The notes under the pieces: model-generated
The model's database searches: none
What the model saw: the letters and a program-made list of their open reading frames with translations, nothing else
Told to the model about the DNA's origin: nothing
Origin: Ignavibacteriota bacterium
GTDB lineage: Bacteria; Bacteroidota; Ignavibacteria; Ignavibacteriales; Ignavibacteriaceae
Assembly (NCBI GenBank): GCA_013285425.1
Contig: CP053447.1
Coordinates: 936,001-1,000,000 of the forward strand
Direction of reading: 5' to 3'
DNA: 64,000 bases
Shown here: positions 26,887 to 37,075 of the stretch, one piece after another
Layout of the letters: each line of letters starts with the position of its first letter
How positions within the stretch are numbered: the stretch's first letter is position 1
Translations under genes and position numbers: made by a program

Positions 26887-27801
26887 TTGAAATATTTAAT
26901 AGGATTAGACGGCGGAGGAACAAAAACAAAATGTATTCTTACCGATATAAATTTTAATCCTGTCTTTGAAACTGTTGGTTCAGCTTCTAACTTTCTTGTT
27001 ATAGGTACGCAGACAGTTTCTGATACAATATTTAGTTTGATTAGTGAATGTATATCAACAGTAAAAATATCTATTGAAGATATTGAAGCAATTGTTCTTG
27101 GTACAACCGGCGGCGGAAGAAGAAGTGATGCAGAATTATTGGAAAAGCAGATCTTTGCAGATGCAAAAAACAAGTCCATTCCAATCAATAAATTCAAAGT
27201 TGAAAGCGATGCACGAATTGCATTGGAAGGTGCTTTTACAGGTAAGTCAGGCAGTATTCTAATTGCGGGTACAGGGTCAATAATGTTTGGTAAAGATGAA
27301 AAAGGTGAAATTCATCGTGTTGGTGGATTCGGAAGATTTATCGGTGATGAAGGCAGCGGTTATCGTATTGGAAGAAAGGGGCTAAATGCTGCAGCCAGAT
27401 ATTTTGACGGAAGAGCAAAGTCAACAAAAATTGCTGAACTGCTCAGACTTGAATTTTCTATTTCAACTTCTGAGGAATTAATTACAGAAGTATATCGGAA
27501 TAATTTTAACATCGCATCAGCAGCACCTATTGTTTTTGATGCAGCAGATACTGGTGATAAAACCGCACAAAGAATTCTTGAAAACGAAGCTGACGAGCTT
27601 TTGCTTCATATCAATGCAATGAAAGAAAAATTAAAAGTTGATTTTCTGAAAGTATCACTGATAGGAAGTATATTAACTAAACCAAATTATTTTTCATACT
27701 TGTTTAATGAAAAAGTAATCAGACGTTTTAATGATGTAAAAATAATGGAAGCAGAACATTCACCTGAATTTGGTGCTGCTTTAATGGCTAAACAATTATA
27801 A
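26887..27801 (+). CDS. BadF/BadG-type amino-sugar kinase (GlcNAc or MurNAc kinase)
   Basis: A 304-residue ASKHA-fold kinase. The phosphate-1 motif is GLDGGGTKTK at residue 6, phosphate-2 is AGTGSIMFG at about 127, and EGSGYRIGRKG and EHSPEFGAALMA complete the BadF/BadG/BcrA/BcrD (N-acetylglucosamine kinase) signature. The start is TTG at 26887. An AGGTGGTGA ribosome binding site ending 2 bp before it decides this start. Family members phosphorylate free GlcNAc, and in Tannerella-type salvage the related MurK phosphorylates MurNAc. Its place between NhaC and an AmpG-like transporter, opposite a NamZ gene, makes MurNAc a good candidate substrate, though this is inferred. Confidence 0.85.
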   Translation: MKYLIGLDGGGTKTKCILTDINFNPVFETVGSASNFLVIGTQTVSDTIFSLISECISTVKISIEDIEAIVLGTTGGGRRSDAELLEKQIFADAKNKSIPINKFKVESDARIALEGAFTGKSGSILIAGTGSIMFGKDEKGEIHRVGGFGRFIGDEGSGYRIGRKGLNAAARYFDGRAKSTKIAELLRLEFSISTSEELITEVYRNNFNIASAAPIVFDAADTGDKTAQRILENEADELLLHINAMKEKLKVDFLKVSLIGSILTKPNYFSYLFNEKVIRRFNDVKIMEAEHSPEFGAALMAKQL

Positions 27802-27907
27802 ACCCGTAGTTGTGGAAGATTCTTTTTAGGAATAAAAAAGCAGTCTTTAATTATCAGTTTGAAATACCTAAAGATTCGAACGCAATAACAATTAATGTGG
27901 AGTTTAA

Positions 27908-29434
27908 ATGTCGGATAAAAAAGTTACATATAGAAATCCATGGTCATGGGTTCCTTCTTTATATTTTACTCAAGGTATCCCTTATGTAATGGTAATGTCT
28001 GTATCGGTAATGATGTATAAAAATCTTGGAGTATCCAACACTAACATTGCATTTTTTACAAGTCTTCTATACTTCCCATGGTTTTTAAAGTTTGCATGGG
28101 GTCCATTTATCGATATGTTTAAAACAAAAAGATTTTGGACTGTATCAATGCAATTGTTAGTCGGCGTTGCATTATTTGGAATTGCTTTTAGCGTGCCAAC
28201 TACAATTTATTGGCAGCTTACTTTAATTGTTTTTGCTATAATGGCTTTTGCATCTGCAACTCATGATATAGCTGCTGATGGATTTTATATGTTAAGTCTT
28301 GAGCAGTCGCAACAAGCAGCTTTTGTTGGTGTTCGTTCAACCTTTTATCGAGTTGCTACAATTGTTGGCTCTGGTCTTCTGGTTGTAATAGCTGGTGAAT
28401 TGGCTCCATCAATGGGTTTTAAAGGTGCATGGTCTGTTGTGTTTATGATAACAGGAGCATTGTTTATCTTGCTTTTTTTATATCATAGATTCATTTTACC
28501 ATTTCCTGTTGAAGATAAAGGAACGCTTAAAGGTAAAAAATTAAGCAGCTCGCAAATCTGGATGCTTGCAGGCGGATTTGCTCTTTTTGCAATTACAGTT
28601 TATCTGGTGTTTTTGTTAATAAGTTTTATCCTTTCATTTTTTGGAATCTTATCACCATGGGATACAATTATTTCCACAATCCTGCTTGTTATTATTCTGG
28701 TGATTGTTTTCAGAACTAATGTTGCAGCATTTATTGATAAATATGAAAAGGCCGAAACAAAAAACGAAGCAATGCTTCCGTTCATAGAGTTTCTGAAAGC
28801 ATTTGTAATTTTCATGCAGAAAAAAGATATCTGGAACATCCTTGGATTCCTTTTGTTCTTCAGATTCGCAGAAGCTCAGTTAGTTAAGCTGGTCCAGCCG
28901 TTTTTACTTGATCCGAGAGAAATTGGCGGCTTAGGATTATCAACCTCGGAAGTTGGAATTGTTTATGGCACTGTTGGAATAATTGCTTTAACTGCTGGCG
29001 GATTGATCGGCGGTTATGTGATTTCCAGACAGGGATTAAAATGGTGGCTCTGGCCAATGGTAATTATTATGCACACACCGGATTTGGCTTTTGTGTATCT
29101 CTCACATGTTCAGCCAACTGATTTTATATTAATCAATGCTGCAGTTGCATTGGAACAATTCGGCTATGGATTTGGATTCACTGCTTATATGATGTATATG
29201 ATTATGATTTCACAAGGCGAACATAAAACTGCACATTATGCAATATGCACTGGTATTATGGCGCTTGGAATGATGCTGCCCGGGATGTTCTCCGGTGCAT
29301 TACAGGAGCAAATTGGTTATCCAAGATTTTTTGAATGGGTTCTGATTTCTACAATTCCCGGATTTATTGTAGCAGCTCTTGTTAAAATTGATCCTGAGTT
29401 TGGGAAGAAAAAGAAAGAGCCTAAAGAGGCTTAG
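27908..29434 (+). CDS. AmpG-like major facilitator transporter
   Basis: A 508-residue MFS protein with about 12 to 14 membrane segments. The start WSWVPSLYFTQGIPYVMVM and the segment FASATHDIAADGFYM are typical of AmpG-type permeases, which import muropeptides or amino sugars. Between helices 6 and 7 lies a long hydrophobic insertion (about 210-270) that may add two extra helices, as in the 14-helix AmpG group. A GGAG site precedes the ATG. The gene lies 106 bp after the kinase. Together with the amidase-NamZ enzyme and the kinase it suggests import and phosphorylation of cell-wall sugars. The exact substrate is unproven. Confidence 0.8.
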   Translation: MSDKKVTYRNPWSWVPSLYFTQGIPYVMVMSVSVMMYKNLGVSNTNIAFFTSLLYFPWFLKFAWGPFIDMFKTKRFWTVSMQLLVGVALFGIAFSVPTTIYWQLTLIVFAIMAFASATHDIAADGFYMLSLEQSQQAAFVGVRSTFYRVATIVGSGLLVVIAGELAPSMGFKGAWSVVFMITGALFILLFLYHRFILPFPVEDKGTLKGKKLSSSQIWMLAGGFALFAITVYLVFLLISFILSFFGILSPWDTIISTILLVIILVIVFRTNVAAFIDKYEKAETKNEAMLPFIEFLKAFVIFMQKKDIWNILGFLLFFRFAEAQLVKLVQPFLLDPREIGGLGLSTSEVGIVYGTVGIIALTAGGLIGGYVISRQGLKWWLWPMVIIMHTPDLAFVYLSHVQPTDFILINAAVALEQFGYGFGFTAYMMYMIMISQGEHKTAHYAICTGIMALGMMLPGMFSGALQEQIGYPRFFEWVLISTIPGFIVAALVKIDPEFGKKKKEPKEA

Positions 29435-29486
29435 ATTTTAACTTAGTTTATGTTAAAAATTATTTTTAATAAAGGGAGAGAAAGAT

Positions 29487-31589
29487 ATGAGGAATTTTAT
29501 ATCTGTATTTTTATTCATTACAGTTCTTTCATCTGGAATTTCAGCACAGCAAATGAACATCAATAATCCATTTTTTACTGAATATACAACACCGTTTCAA
29601 ACTCCGCCGTTTGATAAAATTAAAAACGAACATTATCTGCCGGCGTTTTATGAAGGCATAAAAATAAAGCGGGCAGAGATTGATGCGGTAATAAATAATC
29701 CTGATAAACCTACTTTTGATAATACTATCGCAGCAATTGAGAAAAGCGGTGAACTGCTAAAAAAAGTTTCGCGTGTATTTTCTAATATAAGCGGTTCAAA
29801 CGGAGATGATGAAACTCAGAAAATCGCAGAGACAATTACTCCCGAATTATCAAAACTAAATAATGATATCTTCCTAAATGAAAAACTTTATCATCGTATT
29901 AAATCTATTAACGATGAAAAAGATAAATTAAATCTTACTGCTGAACAGCTTAAAGTTCTTGATAATTATTATACAGATTTTGTTCGTAATGGAATCGGAC
30001 TTGATGAAGATAAAAAAGCGAGACTTAAAAAAATAAATGAAGAACTAAGTATGCTTAGTCTTAAATTTGGTGATAATCTCCGTAAAGAAACAAACTCAAT
30101 TGCTCTGGTTGTTGATAATAAAGAAGATTTAATCGGATTGCCTGATGCTGCGATTCAGGGTGCTCAGGAACTTGCTGAGTTAAACGGGCTTAACGGTAAG
30201 TGGGCGTTTAATCTTCAAAGGACGAGTTTTACACCATTTCTTCAGTATTCGGAAAAAAGAAATCTGAGAGAAAAGATTTACAAAGCTTATCTGATGCGCG
30301 GTAATAACAACAATGAATTTGATAATAAAGAAATCATTAAAAAGATTATTGCACTTCGTATTGAAAAATCTAATATGCTTGGCTACAAAACTTTTGCAGA
30401 TTTTAAACTTGAAAAGAACATGGCAAAAAACACAGAAACAGTTAATAAATTTTTAGCTGATCTTTGGATGCCTGCATTAAAAAAATCAAAAGAAGAAGCA
30501 GCCGAGATGCAGAAACTAATTGATGCTGAAGGAGGTAATTTCAAATTAGCAGGCTGGGACTGGTGGTATTACGCCGAGAAAGTTAAAATAGAAAAATATG
30601 CACTTGATGAAGAAATGCTTAGACCTTATTTCAAAATGGAAAATGTAAGACAGGGTGCTTTTGATGTTGCCGCCAAATTATATGGAATACAATTTATTAA
30701 GCGGGACGATATCCCTGTTTATCAGCCTGATGTAGATGTGTTTGAAGTTAAAGAAGCAGACGGAACTCATATAGGAATTTTATATACAGATTATTTTCCA
30801 CGAAGCGGTAAGCGTGCCGGCGCATGGATGAGTGGTTTTCGTGGTCAGTCAAATATGGATGGTGAGTTCATTACTCCGCTTATTGTTAATGTAGGGAACT
30901 TTTCTAAACCTACTAAAGATAAACCGGCTTTACTTAGTTTTGATGAAGTCAATACATTATTCCATGAATTTGGGCATGGATTAAACGGATTATTTACCAA
31001 ATCAGTTTACCCCGGTGCACAGCGTTCTTCTGTTGATTTTGTTGAATTGCCATCACAAATTATGGAAAACTGGGCTTCTCATCCTGAAGTGTTAAAGATG
31101 TATGCAAAGCATTATCAGACAGGTGAACCAATTCCAGATGACTTAATTCAGAAGATTGTAAACTCACAATATTTTAATAAGGGATTTGAAACATTAGAGT
31201 ATCTCGCAGCTTCTATTCTTGATATGGATTGGCATACAATTACTAATGCTAATGTAATTGATGTGGAAAAATTTGAAGAAGAAAGTTTAAGCAGAATGGG
31301 ATTGATTCCTGAAATTGCCTCCCGTTATCAAAGCACAAATTTCAATCATATATTTGGCGGTGATGGTTATTCAGCCGGATATTATGGTTATAGATGGTCC
31401 GGAGTTTTGGATAGCGATGCGTTTGAAGCATTTTTGGAGAACGGTTTATTTGATCGCACTACAGCTGAAAAATTCCGCAGAAATATCCTCGAAAAAAGCG
31501 GAAGTGATGATCCAATGGTTTTATATATTAAATTCAGAGGACGTGAGCCGAAACCCGATGCACTTATTAAAAAATTAGGGTTAAACTAA
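29487..31589 (+). CDS. dcp: M3 family peptidyl-dipeptidase (Dcp)
   Basis: A 700-residue zinc peptidase with a signal peptide (to about residue 20, GISAQ), so it is periplasmic or exported. The M3 zinc motif is in TLFHEFGHGLNGLF, and the second ligand Glu is in the following VELPSQIMENW block. The N-terminal NPFFTEYTTPFQTPPFDKI and the closing HIFGGDGYSAGYYGYRW are Dcp features. The enzyme removes dipeptides from the C-terminus of peptides. A GGGAGAG ribosome binding site lies close to the ATG, and the gene follows the AmpG-like gene by 52 bp. It may degrade peptides released from the cell wall or from extracellular protein. Confidence 0.94.
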   Translation: MRNFISVFLFITVLSSGISAQQMNINNPFFTEYTTPFQTPPFDKIKNEHYLPAFYEGIKIKRAEIDAVINNPDKPTFDNTIAAIEKSGELLKKVSRVFSNISGSNGDDETQKIAETITPELSKLNNDIFLNEKLYHRIKSINDEKDKLNLTAEQLKVLDNYYTDFVRNGIGLDEDKKARLKKINEELSMLSLKFGDNLRKETNSIALVVDNKEDLIGLPDAAIQGAQELAELNGLNGKWAFNLQRTSFTPFLQYSEKRNLREKIYKAYLMRGNNNNEFDNKEIIKKIIALRIEKSNMLGYKTFADFKLEKNMAKNTETVNKFLADLWMPALKKSKEEAAEMQKLIDAEGGNFKLAGWDWWYYAEKVKIEKYALDEEMLRPYFKMENVRQGAFDVAAKLYGIQFIKRDDIPVYQPDVDVFEVKEADGTHIGILYTDYFPRSGKRAGAWMSGFRGQSNMDGEFITPLIVNVGNFSKPTKDKPALLSFDEVNTLFHEFGHGLNGLFTKSVYPGAQRSSVDFVELPSQIMENWASHPEVLKMYAKHYQTGEPIPDDLIQKIVNSQYFNKGFETLEYLAASILDMDWHTITNANVIDVEKFEEESLSRMGLIPEIASRYQSTNFNHIFGGDGYSAGYYGYRWSGVLDSDAFEAFLENGLFDRTTAEKFRRNILEKSGSDDPMVLYIKFRGREPKPDALIKKLGLN

Positions 31590-31602
31590 TTTGAAAATAA
31601 AA

Positions 31603-31640
31603 TAGTCTTTGCATAAAAATTAAACTTTATGCAAAGACTA
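31603..31640 (-). terminator. Long hairpin between convergent genes
   Basis: A 15-bp perfect stem, tagtctttgcataaa (31603-31617) with its complement at 31626-31640, has an 8-base loop. The minus-strand side is followed by ttttatttt, so it mainly terminates the NlpC/P60 operon. It may also stop the dcp transcript, but the plus-strand exit is A-rich. Confidence 0.85.
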
Positions 31641-31664
31641 TAAAAATAACCAAGCAGAGTAAAT

Positions 31665-32855
31665 CTACTGAAGTTTATAAAAACTGTTATCAAGAATTTT
31701 TTCTATACCAGTGCTTCCAACAGAATTTAAATATCTTTTTGCTCTTATAAATCCGCTTTTTCTATAATCACTATAGTAGGGTTTTGAGGGATTAAAACTG
31801 TTAATTCTTACTCTGCCGGCATCGTGAATAAAATCACCATCACCTATATAAATTGCAACGTGGGTTATTCTTTCTTTTCTTTCAGGTGTTGCTTTGAAAC
31901 CGAAAAATAATAGATCTCCGGCTTGCAAATTTTCCCATCCATTTTCTGTATTTACCAATTCACCCGAATTAACCTGTTGAGAAGCATCGCGGTTAAGAAC
32001 AATACCATTTAAAAAGAAAACTGTTTTTGTAAAGCCGCTGCAATCCATTCCCTTAGATGAGGTTCCGCCCCATAAATAAGGTGTTCCCATAAAACGATAT
32101 GCTGTATTAAGAATTTCTTCTGATTTTGGATTAAGTGAATTATACCAATCGTTAAATAATTTTGCTTCATCTTTTTTGATGTAACCGGTTCTTTTATCAG
32201 GAAATTCAACTTTGAAATAACCGTGTTCTTCACCCAAAGATTTTAAAATATTACCGGCAACTAAATCAGATACTGCTTGAGATTTGTCATCAGGCAGTGA
32301 GTAACATAATCCGTAATTTTCTAAATAAATAATTTTATCAGAAGTAAGCCAGTTATTAAACTCGGCTTTATTCATAAATTGCACGCCATCATTATCTAGC
32401 CAGGAGATATAGCCATCAGGTGTTTGAACAAGATAATATCCATCTTGTCCTTTTTTTAAGATTTTAACCGGAGTTCCCAGAATTGATTGCGTAACTAATT
32501 CAGCAGGATGATCCGGATTAGAGCGGAAATTAGCAACTGATAGATTTATAACTCCATAAATATTTCCGTTAAGCTTTTCAGATGGAAGAACTTCAATCTG
32601 ATCTATGAACTTTACATCAGCATCTTTTAGTTTTTTATCTAACTCAGTTTTAGCTTCGGGCAGATTTGTTTCCCCCTTAACGATTATTTTTTTCCCATCG
32701 TTAATGGCTTCAACATTAAACAAAGCCACTCTTTTATCCGGTGCAAATTTTTCTTTTATGTTTTGAATAATATTATTCAGATTTTCCATTTGATTTTGTG
32801 CCTGAGTGTTTAGAAAAAAAGTTATTAGAACGAAAATTGTTAAAATAAACTTCAT
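31665..32855 (-). CDS. NlpC/P60 cell-wall peptidase with SH3 domains
   Basis: A 396-residue exported protein with a signal peptide ending NTQAQ (about residue 19). After an N-terminal region (about 20-95) come two bacterial SH3 units (about 100-160 and 175-240), then a C40 NlpC/P60 domain. The catalytic Cys lies in GMDCSGFTKTVF and the His in THVAIYIGDG, with a second polar residue in FIHDAGR. Enzymes of this layout cut gamma-D-glutamyl to diaminopimelate bonds in cell-wall peptides. It lies 15 bp after the transglutaminase-like gene, so the two share a transcript. Confidence 0.9.
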   Translation of the reverse strand: MKFILTIFVLITFFLNTQAQNQMENLNNIIQNIKEKFAPDKRVALFNVEAINDGKKIIVKGETNLPEAKTELDKKLKDADVKFIDQIEVLPSEKLNGNIYGVINLSVANFRSNPDHPAELVTQSILGTPVKILKKGQDGYYLVQTPDGYISWLDNDGVQFMNKAEFNNWLTSDKIIYLENYGLCYSLPDDKSQAVSDLVAGNILKSLGEEHGYFKVEFPDKRTGYIKKDEAKLFNDWYNSLNPKSEEILNTAYRFMGTPYLWGGTSSKGMDCSGFTKTVFFLNGIVLNRDASQQVNSGELVNTENGWENLQAGDLLFFGFKATPERKERITHVAIYIGDGDFIHDAGRVRINSFNPSKPYYSDYRKSGFIRAKRYLNSVGSTGIEKILDNSFYKLQ

Positions 32856-32870
32856 AATAGTCCCTGATAA

Positions 32871-34286
32871 TTATTTGTATTCAACTTTCATATTGTAATC
32901 CCACTGATCAAAATAAAGATTTCCGCCGCGCCATTCCAGTTCACCGCGTTGAAAATCAACTGTTTCACTTCTTGGGAATATTTTTTCAGGAAACAAAGGT
33001 CTTGAGTAATCATCATTTACAATAAGATGATAAGCATCAATATTTCCAAGAAAGAAATATTTTTCCTCTTCATTATCCGAATCAACTAAACCAAAAGACT
33101 GATCAACAGGAACCCATCCATATCCTTCCAGATAAATTTCGCACCAGTCATGCAGATTTATTTCTCCGGGATGGAGCATCCATCCGCTTTGCCATTTTGC
33201 AGGAATGCCGTTGTTTCTGCATAGAGTCATAAACAGAAGTGTTTTAATTCCACAATCACCATGACCAGTAGTAATGCAATAATCAGAAATATTTTCAAAA
33301 GTTGAGTATTCCCTTGCACCTGCCCAGGGAATATTTGCTGATATCCATGTAAAGATCTTTTTAGCAATTAAATAAGGATTAGTTTCATCGCCTGCAATAC
33401 TTTCAGATAGATTTTTTATTTTATCAGTAAATACTATATGAGGCGGTCTTTCAGCAGTGTAAGTTTTATATAACCCTGAATTTTTATTATATGGTTTTAT
33501 TAAGTCAGGTTGAATAAAATTGATTTCGTTATAACTTGTAACTTCAAGAACCATATTAAAAATAGTCGGCTGGTCTTTTATTGCAGGCTTTTGAAGATAA
33601 AGTGTTCTTTGCGGATTATCATTAGAAGCAACAACATATTCATCTGTGTTTACTGCAAGTAATTTAATATCAATTTGTCTTTGATGACCTTCACGGGGAA
33701 ACGGCAGCCAGCATTTTACAATTTCTCCATCAGGCACTGCATTAGCATCAACTGTTACTGTGTAATCTAATTTGAATGTTTCAGGTTTTACCAGCCTTTC
33801 ATAACTGTTTGCAGATTCATCAAGTATTATTGGAATATGTTTTTCAAGAAATACATCCTTAGGTTCTTTCTTAAGTCCATCAACAGAGATTTTTTGTTTC
33901 TTTGCTTCTTTATTAATCCTGAAAAGATTTGGTGCTGATCTTGAAAAGTACCACTTTTTACCATCAATAATTTTATACTCTAATGAGCCATCATTTTCCC
34001 ATTTGGCAAGATCCTTTTCTTTAACATCAGGATAATATTTATTGATGTATTTTAAAACATCATCTGATGTTTTATTAAAATCTATTTTTATCCTGTTAAG
34101 CCTTTCTTTTTCAAATAAAAGATCAAGCTTTTCTTCGGAAGTAATTGCTGTTGATTTAACTTTGACGTCAATCAATTCCGCTGCTTTAGAGAATTCACCT
34201 GAATTTATCAGTTCATTTACGTCAGTAAATTTTGTTTGGGCTGCAATCATAGATGTTAATAAGAGAATCAAAAAAAATAATTTCAT
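32871..34286 (-). CDS. Transglutaminase-like exported protein
   Basis: A protein of about 471 residues with a signal peptide and, near residues 330-400, a transglutaminase-like core. The Cys nucleophile is in TGHGDCGIKTLLF, the His in INLHDWCEIY and the Asp in GWVPVDQSFG. Such proteins are often cysteine peptidases rather than cross-linkers. The long N-terminal part has no recognised domain except a beta-rich segment before the core. The start is set by AAGGAG: the frame could begin at GTG 34292 or ATG 34289, but only the ATG at 34286 has a normal spacing of five bases. It is the first gene of the operon with the NlpC/P60 peptidase. Confidence 0.85.
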   Translation of the reverse strand: MKLFFLILLLTSMIAAQTKFTDVNELINSGEFSKAAELIDVKVKSTAITSEEKLDLLFEKERLNRIKIDFNKTSDDVLKYINKYYPDVKEKDLAKWENDGSLEYKIIDGKKWYFSRSAPNLFRINKEAKKQKISVDGLKKEPKDVFLEKHIPIILDESANSYERLVKPETFKLDYTVTVDANAVPDGEIVKCWLPFPREGHQRQIDIKLLAVNTDEYVVASNDNPQRTLYLQKPAIKDQPTIFNMVLEVTSYNEINFIQPDLIKPYNKNSGLYKTYTAERPPHIVFTDKIKNLSESIAGDETNPYLIAKKIFTWISANIPWAGAREYSTFENISDYCITTGHGDCGIKTLLFMTLCRNNGIPAKWQSGWMLHPGEINLHDWCEIYLEGYGWVPVDQSFGLVDSDNEEEKYFFLGNIDAYHLIVNDDYSRPLFPEKIFPRSETVDFQRGELEWRGGNLYFDQWDYNMKVEYK

Positions 34287-34453
34287 CATCACTCCTTCTT
34301 TTCAGATTCTTTTAAAATTATTCTGAAATTGATCAAATACTTTAAAGTTTGCAATCAACAAAAGAATTACGGTATAAAAATAACGAAGCTTTATACAATA
34401 TTCATCAAAGTTTATTTATTTTTGCTTTGCCTAATATCAGGAATGGAGACTCT

Positions 34454-35590
34454 ATGAAAACTTCAGAACGTTTGCTTTCTCTCGATGTGTTCAGGGGAAT
34501 AACAATAATGGGAATGATACTTGTAAACAATCCCGGTACCTGGAGCGCTGTTTATCCGCCTTTACTGCATGCAAAGTGGCATGGCTGTACACCAACTGAT
34601 CTTATATTTCCATTTTTTTTATTTATTGTCGGTGTTGCTGTTTCATATTCTTTAAGTAAAAGAAAAGCTTCAGGCGGAAGTAAGAAGAGTCTTTATCTTA
34701 ATATTTTGAGAAGGTCTGTAATTCTTTTTGCATTGGGAATTATTCTAGCCGGTTTTCCGTTTGGATTATTATTCGGACACGAGTTTTCCTGGAGTACCAT
34801 CCGTATCCCGGGAGTTCTTCAAAGAATTTCGATTGTTTATTTAGTATCTGCAGTTCTGTTTCTTTCAACAAGTACTAAGTTTCAATATTGGTTTACAGCA
34901 ATTATACTTGTGCTTTATTGTGCATTAATGAGTTTAATTCCTGTTCCCGGGGTTGGATATGCAAATTATGAGCCTACAACAAATCTTGCAGCTTGGCTGG
35001 ATTATAGTTTGTTGAAAAATCATCTTTGGTCTGGATCAAAAGTATGGGATCCTGAAGGAATACTTTCTACTCTTCCTGCAATAGGCTCTGCAATGCTTGG
35101 AATTTTTACTGGTAATTTACTTAGGAGCGATAAAGATCAAGCAACTAAAACTGTGTGGCTTTATACTTGGGGTGTTATTCTGATGGCTGCTGGATGGGTT
35201 TGGGATGGTTGGTTCCCAATCAATAAAAATATCTGGACAAGCTCTTATGTATTATATACCGGCGGACTTGCATTACTCTTTTTAGGTTTTTGTTATTGGT
35301 TTATTGATGTAAAGAAAAAAACCTGGTGGATAAAACCTTTTCATGTTTATGGAATGAATGCTATAACTGTTTTCTTTCTCTCCGGTATTGTCGGAAGAAT
35401 TATGTATATGGTAAAATGGACTGGAGAAGATGGGAATGTGGTTACGGTAAAAAGTTATTTATTTGACACCTTCTTTCTTTCATGGCTTGAACCGATTAAT
35501 GCTTCACTTGCCTGGGCAATTTTTTACATACTTGTCTGGTTAGGACTGATGTGGATACTTTATGCAAAAAAAATATTTATTAAAGTTTAA
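34454..35590 (+). CDS. NagX-like membrane protein (DUF5009/HGSNAT-type acyltransferase)
   Basis: A 378-residue membrane protein with about 10 hydrophobic helices. The start [20 protein letters not shown] and the next stretch [20 protein letters not shown] are the signature of the COG4299 family, which includes heparan-alpha-glucosaminide N-acetyltransferase-like proteins and NagX of GlcNAc-use clusters. It probably acts on, or helps move, amino sugars across the inner membrane. The reading frame extends to a TTG at 34349, but the ATG at 34454 is preceded by GGAG at 34445-34448 and gives the family N-terminus. The neighbouring kinase, transporter and wall enzymes agree with amino-sugar use. 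Confidence 0.85.
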   Translation: MKTSERLLSLDVFRGITIMGMILVNNPGTWSAVYPPLLHAKWHGCTPTDLIFPFFLFIVGVAVSYSLSKRKASGGSKKSLYLNILRRSVILFALGIILAGFPFGLLFGHEFSWSTIRIPGVLQRISIVYLVSAVLFLSTSTKFQYWFTAIILVLYCALMSLIPVPGVGYANYEPTTNLAAWLDYSLLKNHLWSGSKVWDPEGILSTLPAIGSAMLGIFTGNLLRSDKDQATKTVWLYTWGVILMAAGWVWDGWFPINKNIWTSSYVLYTGGLALLFLGFCYWFIDVKKKTWWIKPFHVYGMNAITVFFLSGIVGRIMYMVKWTGEDGNVVTVKSYLFDTFFLSWLEPINASLAWAIFYILVWLGLMWILYAKKIFIKV

Positions 35591-35614
35591 CAATATTTTA
35601 ATAGTGGTTTAATG

Positions 35615-35646
35615 TCAGTAACCTGTGGTTAAATGCAGGTTACTGA
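35615..35646. terminator. Hairpin between convergent NagX-like and VWA genes
   Basis: An 11-bp perfect stem, tcagtaacctg (35615-35625) with caggttactga (35636-35646), has a 10-base loop. It lies between two stop codons that face each other. The U-tracts are weak on both sides, so the terminator role is likely but not certain. Confidence 0.65.
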
Positions 35647-35651
35647 TAAAA

Positions 35652-36995
35652 TTATTCATACACTTCGTAAAAAACATTTTTAAAATAGAACTTTACATTT
35701 TGACCTATTGCAAGGTATTGTGCTGTCTGTGGTTCTTTACTCAGTAATTTAAAATACTCATCAGAATTGAACTGAATCTTTTGGAGATTTTTAACTTCTC
35801 GCTTTTGAAGCTCACTATCTATCCAATATTTATCCTGTTGATAAAATGCTCTGCCGGAAACATTTCTTACCTGCTTAGTTAAGTTCTGATTTTGTCCTTT
35901 TGAATTTGTATAGAACATCCTATCACTACCTTGTTGAGTTTGGCTAAAGTTTGCAGCAGTATTTAATTCCTGAAGTTCTTTGCTAACCTCGATACTGCTT
36001 CTTCCGGTAGTTTCATTCATTCTGTAATAGTCATTTTGATTAGACTTTTTCAACTCTGGTCTCTGAGGCAAGGTTTGAAGACCTTCAACGAGTCTTCCGC
36101 TACGAACTCTTATCTCTTCATCTTCCATAATCAGATAACTGGTATAAGGTGTAATAATACCGTGTGCTCTTGCAAGATCGGTTATTTCATCAACCAGTTC
36201 TTTGTTTTCACCATTTAACCTGATTAAATCAAGTAAATGACCTATTCGGCGGGACGCCCATAGAGTGGGAATAAAACTATATTCTTCATTTGATTTTGTG
36301 AACTTATCTTCCAGAGTAAATTGTTTCTCTTTCCCTCTTAACTTTCCATTTAGAACAACTTTTGTTTTTCCATTTCCTTTATATCTTCCAAATACAAGAA
36401 GATTTGCACCTTTAAAAAGATCCGGTAAATCATTCGGATAAGTCTGATATACTTCAATGTTTCCGAAGTCCAGTTTAATACTGCTTAAAACAGGTGATTG
36501 AATTTTGTCATAAAAGTTTGAAACTTTTATCTCAATATCTTCATCATCGCTTACATAGGTTCTCCATGCTTTGGTTGCTTCTGTAAGCTTATCAAGAATA
36601 TGGGTGTTCACATCATTTCCGACGCCAAAGGTAAAAATCCGGGATTGTTTTTTGTTCAGGTTTAAAATCTTCTTTACAAGTTTATCATCATTCATTTCAC
36701 CAATTGTTGGTCTTCCATCAGTAATAAACACTATAAAATGCGGGCGGTCTGATTCAGTGTAATTTTTAAAAGCTAAGCTAAATGCTTCTTCGATATTTGT
36801 TCCGCCGACAGCTTTTAAATCATCAATAAATATTTTTGCTTCATTGGTATTATCTTTATCAGCAATTCTTGGATTTTTGAAAAGAGAGTACGCCTCGGTT
36901 GAAAATCTAATTATATTAAAATAATCGCCCTGATTAAGATTATTTACACAATAGTATAAAGCTTTCTGAGCCTGTTCAAGTTTGTCTCCGCTCAT
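35652..36995 (-). CDS. VIT/VWA protein, C-terminal part (frameshifted from 37076-37846)
   Basis: This 447-residue frame begins in the middle of a von Willebrand A domain: the codons just upstream in the same frame encode ITFILDVSGS, so the metal-site motif DxSxS spans the apparent start. The frame is open without a stop or start codon back to about 37194, where it meets the other fragment at a run of nine A. So this is the 3' part of one gene, not an independent one. Visible are the VWA core (FIVFITDGRPTIGEMND, FGVGNDVNTHIL), a strand-rich middle and a low-complexity tail rich in Gln, Asn and Ser. VIT/VWA proteins are secreted or periplasmic with unknown roles. Confidence 0.85.
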   Translation of the reverse strand: MSGDKLEQAQKALYYCVNNLNQGDYFNIIRFSTEAYSLFKNPRIADKDNTNEAKIFIDDLKAVGGTNIEEAFSLAFKNYTESDRPHFIVFITDGRPTIGEMNDDKLVKKILNLNKKQSRIFTFGVGNDVNTHILDKLTEATKAWRTYVSDDEDIEIKVSNFYDKIQSPVLSSIKLDFGNIEVYQTYPNDLPDLFKGANLLVFGRYKGNGKTKVVLNGKLRGKEKQFTLEDKFTKSNEEYSFIPTLWASRRIGHLLDLIRLNGENKELVDEITDLARAHGIITPYTSYLIMEDEEIRVRSGRLVEGLQTLPQRPELKKSNQNDYYRMNETTGRSSIEVSKELQELNTAANFSQTQQGSDRMFYTNSKGQNQNLTKQVRNVSGRAFYQQDKYWIDSELQKREVKNLQKIQFNSDEYFKLLSKEPQTAQYLAIGQNVKFYFKNVFYEVYE

Positions 36996-37075
36996 ACTTC
37001 CGGAAACATCAAGAATAAAAGTAATGTCCTTGCTTTCAATATTTGACTTTTCAATTTCGATAGATGGACTTGCAC

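Noticed and set aside
34349..34453. Longer N-terminus for the NagX-like protein from TTG 34349
   Set aside because: The extension is not hydrophobic or family-like, and a good ribosome binding site lies before the ATG at 34454.
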